Source of the DNA: an uncultured Ruminococcus sp.
Lineage (GTDB): Bacteria; Bacillota; Clostridia; Oscillospirales; Ruminococcaceae
Length of the DNA: 8,986 bases
Assembly: GCA_900553335.1 (NCBI GenBank)
Contig: USCU01000034.1
Location: 1 to 8,986 of the forward strand
Direction of reading: 5' to 3'
A program made the translations under genes and the position numbers. Below the pieces are notes generated by a model. That model was not told the origin of the DNA. It was given only the letters and a program-made list of their open reading frames with translations, and did not search any database. Each line of letters starts with the position of its first letter. Position 1 is the first letter of the stretch. This document shows positions 6,743-8,986 of this stretch, piece after piece.

Positions 6743-8008
6743 ATGAAGAAATTCGCTGTTTATCCCATTTTATGTGCAGCCTCAATATGTACGTTTCTCC
6801 TGTCATCAGGAATGACATATGCCTCATGGCAGTCGCAAGGTGAAACCGTAAATAAGATTTCAATGGCGAGCGTTAAGGGACAGATTGTAGAAGAATATGA
6901 CCAAAACCAGGTTGTATACCCGAATGCAACAGTAGATAAAATCGTTCAGGTAAAAAATACAGGAACTGTTGACGCTGTGCCGAGAGTAAAAATCGAAAAA
7001 GCATGGGGCGATAGCAGGGATGAAAACGGTAAGCTTCTCATCAATCCTGACCTTAGTACGGAAAATATTGAAATCACATACAACACTGAGAAATGGACAT
7101 ATGACAGTGATGACGGATACTTTTATTACAAAGAGGTATTAAAGCCGGGTGACATAACAGATTCGCTGTTTGACAGTTTTACTGTGAATGGAGAGATTAC
7201 AGGCGGTGAGTACAAAAATAAACAGGCTGATATAATAGTCAATATGGAGCTTATTCAAGCTGCCGGAAACGGTCTTACCTTTTGGGATACGTCTTTTGAA
7301 GAGCTTGGAATTATCTATAAGCAGACAAATCAAATCGAAATTGACACAACAGTTTTGTTTAAAAATCCTGATGATGGTTTTTCATTCGATGTGAACGAAG
7401 GAGATTTGTTTGCAGATTTTAAGGATCTTGTTCCTGGTGAAAGCAGAAATCAGCTTGTAACAGTCACCAATAACTGGAATCAATCCACAGAGATTTTCCT
7501 TTGGGCGGACTTTGTCGATCAGATACAGGCAACAGATGACACAAGAGAACTGATAAATAAGCTTTTGAAGGAATATGCGTATATTGTTATTACAGATGAC
7601 AGCGGTAACATAATTTACAGCGGTGCAGTTTGGGGAAGTCCTGATATAGATTCTGAGGGAACTGACTCCATGAAATATCCATACAGCTTGGGTATATTTA
7701 AGAGCGGAGAAACTAAGAATCTGAACGTAAGTCTTTATCTTGATCCTCAAACGGATAATGAATATAAAGAGCTTTTAGGACTAATTAAGTGGGTGTTCAG
7801 AGCTTCGGGAGATGAATCAATATCTCCGACTGAGCTTGCTGACGAGCCGGCTACAGCTTCTCCGACAGATACCACAAACGTCGGTAACCGCATTGATTCT
7901 GTAAACCCTTCAACAGGAAGCTCAGTACAGTTGGGAATATTTGGCATGATTTCAATTATTTCATTCGCACTTATTCCTGTAACGTATAAAAAATCAAAAA
8001 GGAAATAA
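6743..8008 (+). CDS. Secreted TasA-like two-module protein with NPSTG sortase signal
   Basis: A 421-residue protein built for attachment to the cell wall. Residues 2-27 are a signal peptide (KKF start, hydrophobic core, TYA with predicted cleavage before SWQS). The mature part has two beta modules of TasA/CalY character: one with VDKIVQVKNTGTVDAVPRVKI at about residues 70-90, and one with DLVPGESRNQLVTVTNNWN from about 227. A Pro/Ser/Thr/Glu-rich linker (about 355-387) leads to NPSTG (388-392), a hydrophobic segment and the basic tail YKKSKRK, the three-part sortase signal. By position and layout it is a good candidate for the wall anchor or nucleator of fibres made by the two upstream genes, comparable in role, though not clearly in sequence, to TapA of B. 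subtilis. It is the last gene before a strong terminator. Sortase is not encoded here and must be elsewhere. The sorting signal is plain; the anchoring role is inferred. Confidence 0.85.
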   Translation: MKKFAVYPILCAASICTFLLSSGMTYASWQSQGETVNKISMASVKGQIVEEYDQNQVVYPNATVDKIVQVKNTGTVDAVPRVKIEKAWGDSRDENGKLLINPDLSTENIEITYNTEKWTYDSDDGYFYYKEVLKPGDITDSLFDSFTVNGEITGGEYKNKQADIIVNMELIQAAGNGLTFWDTSFEELGIIYKQTNQIEIDTTVLFKNPDDGFSFDVNEGDLFADFKDLVPGESRNQLVTVTNNWNQSTEIFLWADFVDQIQATDDTRELINKLLKEYAYIVITDDSGNIIYSGAVWGSPDIDSEGTDSMKYPYSLGIFKSGETKNLNVSLYLDPQTDNEYKELLGLIKWVFRASGDESISPTELADEPATASPTDTTNVGNRIDSVNPSTGSSVQLGIFGMISIISFALIPVTYKKSKRK

Positions 8009-8026
8009 TTAAACATATTTTCAGAG

Positions 8027-8072
8027 CAACGCTTGATTCCTTCAACGGATTTCAGGCGTTGTTTTATTTTTT
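8027..8072 (+). terminator. Rho-independent terminator of the sipW/TasA-like cassette
   Basis: CAACGCTTGA (8027-8036) pairs with TCAGGCGTTG (8052-8061) over 10 bp with one G-U pair, with a 15-base loop, followed directly by TTTTATTTTTT (8062-8072). It starts 18 bases after the stop of the NPSTG protein and separates the cassette from the oxidoreductase gene. Confidence 0.9.
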
Positions 8073-8195
8073 AAAAAACTTATTTAAGTAGACTTTCAAC
8101 CGTATCGCGGAACAAAAAAGCTGTGAGTCAAAGAATAAAAAAACTGTAAAAGCAAATAATAGCTATCAAACTATTCTTGCAGGAGGGTGTTTATT
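8073..8195. other. Intergenic region upstream of the oxidoreductase gene
   Basis: This AT-rich spacer between the terminator and the next start must hold the promoter for the oxidoreductase, since the terminator isolates that gene. I see no pair of -35 and -10 boxes with good matches and spacing, so I do not place one. No small gene or RNA is evident. Confidence 0.4.
8181..8187 (+). promoter_or_regulatory. Ribosome binding site of the oxidoreductase gene
   Basis: AGGAGGG lies nine bases before TTG 8196. The alternative in-frame GTG at 8187 overlaps this site and cannot use it, so TTG 8196 is the chosen start. Confidence 0.7.
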
Positions 8196-8937
8196 TTGAG
8201 TTCTGTTTGGTATTCGGACTGCTCACTTCCGAGCTTTGATTCACTGCGTGAAAATATAAAAACAGATGTGTTGATAATCGGCGGAGGAATAGCAGGTATC
8301 CTCACAGCTCATTTTCTTAAACAGCGTGGTGTCAAATGCGTTGTGGTTGAAAAGGATAGAATCTGCGGCGGAACAACGGGCAGTACTACCGCAAAAATTA
8401 CCTATCAGCATGGCTTGGTTTACGACAAGCTGCTTAAAAGTGGCGGAATTGAAATAGCTAAAGGTTATCTCAATGCGAATCAATCAGCCTTCTGTGAATT
8501 TGAAAAACTCTGTGAAAGCATAGACTGCGATTTTGAATATAAGGATAATTATGTCTATTCGGTTGACGACCGCAAAAAAATCGAAAATGAGCTTTTTGCG
8601 CTTGAAAAAATAGGATACAAGGCAAGGCTTTACAATGACGTCATTTTACCTATTGACATAGCAGGAGCGGTATGTTTCCCGCATCAGGCTCAGTTCCATC
8701 CGCTTAAATTTTTGTCAGCTATTGCAAAGCATCTTAATATATACGAGAATACCTTTGTGCGTGAAACAGCGAACAACATTGCAATTACGGATTGTGCCGA
8801 AATTAAAGCTGAGAAAATTATCGCTGCAACACATTTTCCGTTTTTAAACAAGCATGGCAGTTTTTTTCTGAAACTGTATCAGCATCGCTCTTATGCAATT
8901 GCCCTTGAAAATGCACAGGATGTAAACGGAATGTATG
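8196..8937 (+). CDS. FAD-dependent oxidoreductase (DAO family), 3' truncated at contig end
   Basis: About 247 genuine residues of a D-amino-acid-oxidase-fold flavoprotein. A Rossmann FAD-binding segment is clear: DVLIIGGGIAGILTAHFL with G29-x-G31-x-x-G34, and Glu52 ending the second strand (VVVEKD), where the ribose of FAD is bound. GGTTGSTTAKITYQHG follows, the Gly/Thr-rich stretch typical of the DadA-like group that in Firmicutes usually carries a C-terminal Rieske [2Fe-2S] domain (B. subtilis YhfW type). HFPFLNKHGSFFLKLYQHRSYAIAL also fits that group. The substrate is unknown, and the Rieske part, if present, is beyond the end. The family is usually about 500 residues, so roughly half is here. 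The frame stays open to 8986, but bases 8938 onward are sequencing adapter and the residues after Tyr247 should be discarded. It begins with TTG behind AGGAGGG. It is a separate unit, cytoplasmic (no signal peptide), and not obviously linked to the surface cassette. Confidence 0.85.
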
Positions 8938-8986
8938 CTGTCTCTTATACACATCTCCGAGCCCACGAGACAAGAGGCAATCTCGT
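8938..8986 (+). other. Illumina Nextera i7 adapter left at contig end (artefact)
   Basis: The first 19 bases (8938-8956) are the Tn5 mosaic end CTGTCTCTTATACACATCT. The next 15 (8957-8971) are CCGAGCCCACGAGAC, completing the Nextera read-2 adapter. Then comes AAGAGGCA (8972-8979), an 8-base i7 index that I recall as Nextera N711, and ATCTCGT (8980-8986), the start of the P7 side. The order and lengths match the library construct exactly. Read in the oxidoreductase frame it gives SYTHLRAHET, a peptide familiar as adapter read-through in public protein sets. Confidence 0.97.

Noticed and set aside
7382..7750. Minus-strand open frame of 122 codons opposite the NPSTG protein
   Set aside because: It lies wholly within a convincing secreted-protein gene, has Cys/Ile-rich nonsense-like composition and no family resemblance.
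8158..8175. Small inverted repeat AATAG/CTATT before the flavoprotein ribosome site
   Set aside because: Only five A/T-rich base pairs, expected by chance in such DNA; no riboswitch or operator pattern around it.
8187..8189. GTG as start of the flavoprotein
   Set aside because: It overlaps the ribosome site itself, so TTG 8196 is preferred.
8938..8956. A Tn5-like mosaic end that might suggest a transposon inverted repeat
   Set aside because: It is the engineered mosaic end followed exactly by the rest of the Nextera adapter and an index, so it is a library artefact, not a mobile element.

Overview
The window looks like the end of a metagenomic or draft-genome contig from a low-to-mid GC, Gram-positive anaerobe, most likely a gut member of the Clostridia (Ruminococcaceae/Oscillospiraceae-like). 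This is an inference from AT-rich codon use, strong AGGAGG ribosome sites, TTG starts, and the protein families present: SpaA/CnaB domains, BspA-type leucine-rich repeats, a SipW-type signal peptidase and TasA/CalY-like proteins. All genes lie on the + strand.

Positions 1-4398 hold the 3' part of a giant surface protein whose start lies outside the window. It has five recognisable SpaA/CnaB isopeptide-type domains, a sixth related beta-sandwich domain, a Big_3-type Ig-like domain and about 17 BspA-type leucine-rich repeats. It has no C-terminal sortase signal. A perfect 9-bp GC-rich hairpin follows it, before the next gene.

Positions 4469-8008 form a compact cassette: a SipW-type signal peptidase, two TasA/CalY-like proteins with SipW-type signal peptides, and a third secreted protein with two TasA-like beta modules and a C-terminal NPSTG sorting signal. 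The simplest reading is a self-contained export and assembly unit. The peptidase would mature the two fibre-type subunits, the NPSTG protein would fix them to the cell wall, and the giant adhesin may be part of the same surface layer. A clear rho-independent terminator at 8027-8072 closes the unit.

From 8196 a separate gene begins, an FAD-dependent oxidoreductase of the kind usually fused to a C-terminal Rieske domain. It is cut off. The last 49 bases (8938-8986) are not biological: they match the Illumina Nextera i7 adapter, including the Tn5 mosaic end and an 8-base index. The last ~16 residues read from that frame are therefore artefact, and the contig really ends near 8937.
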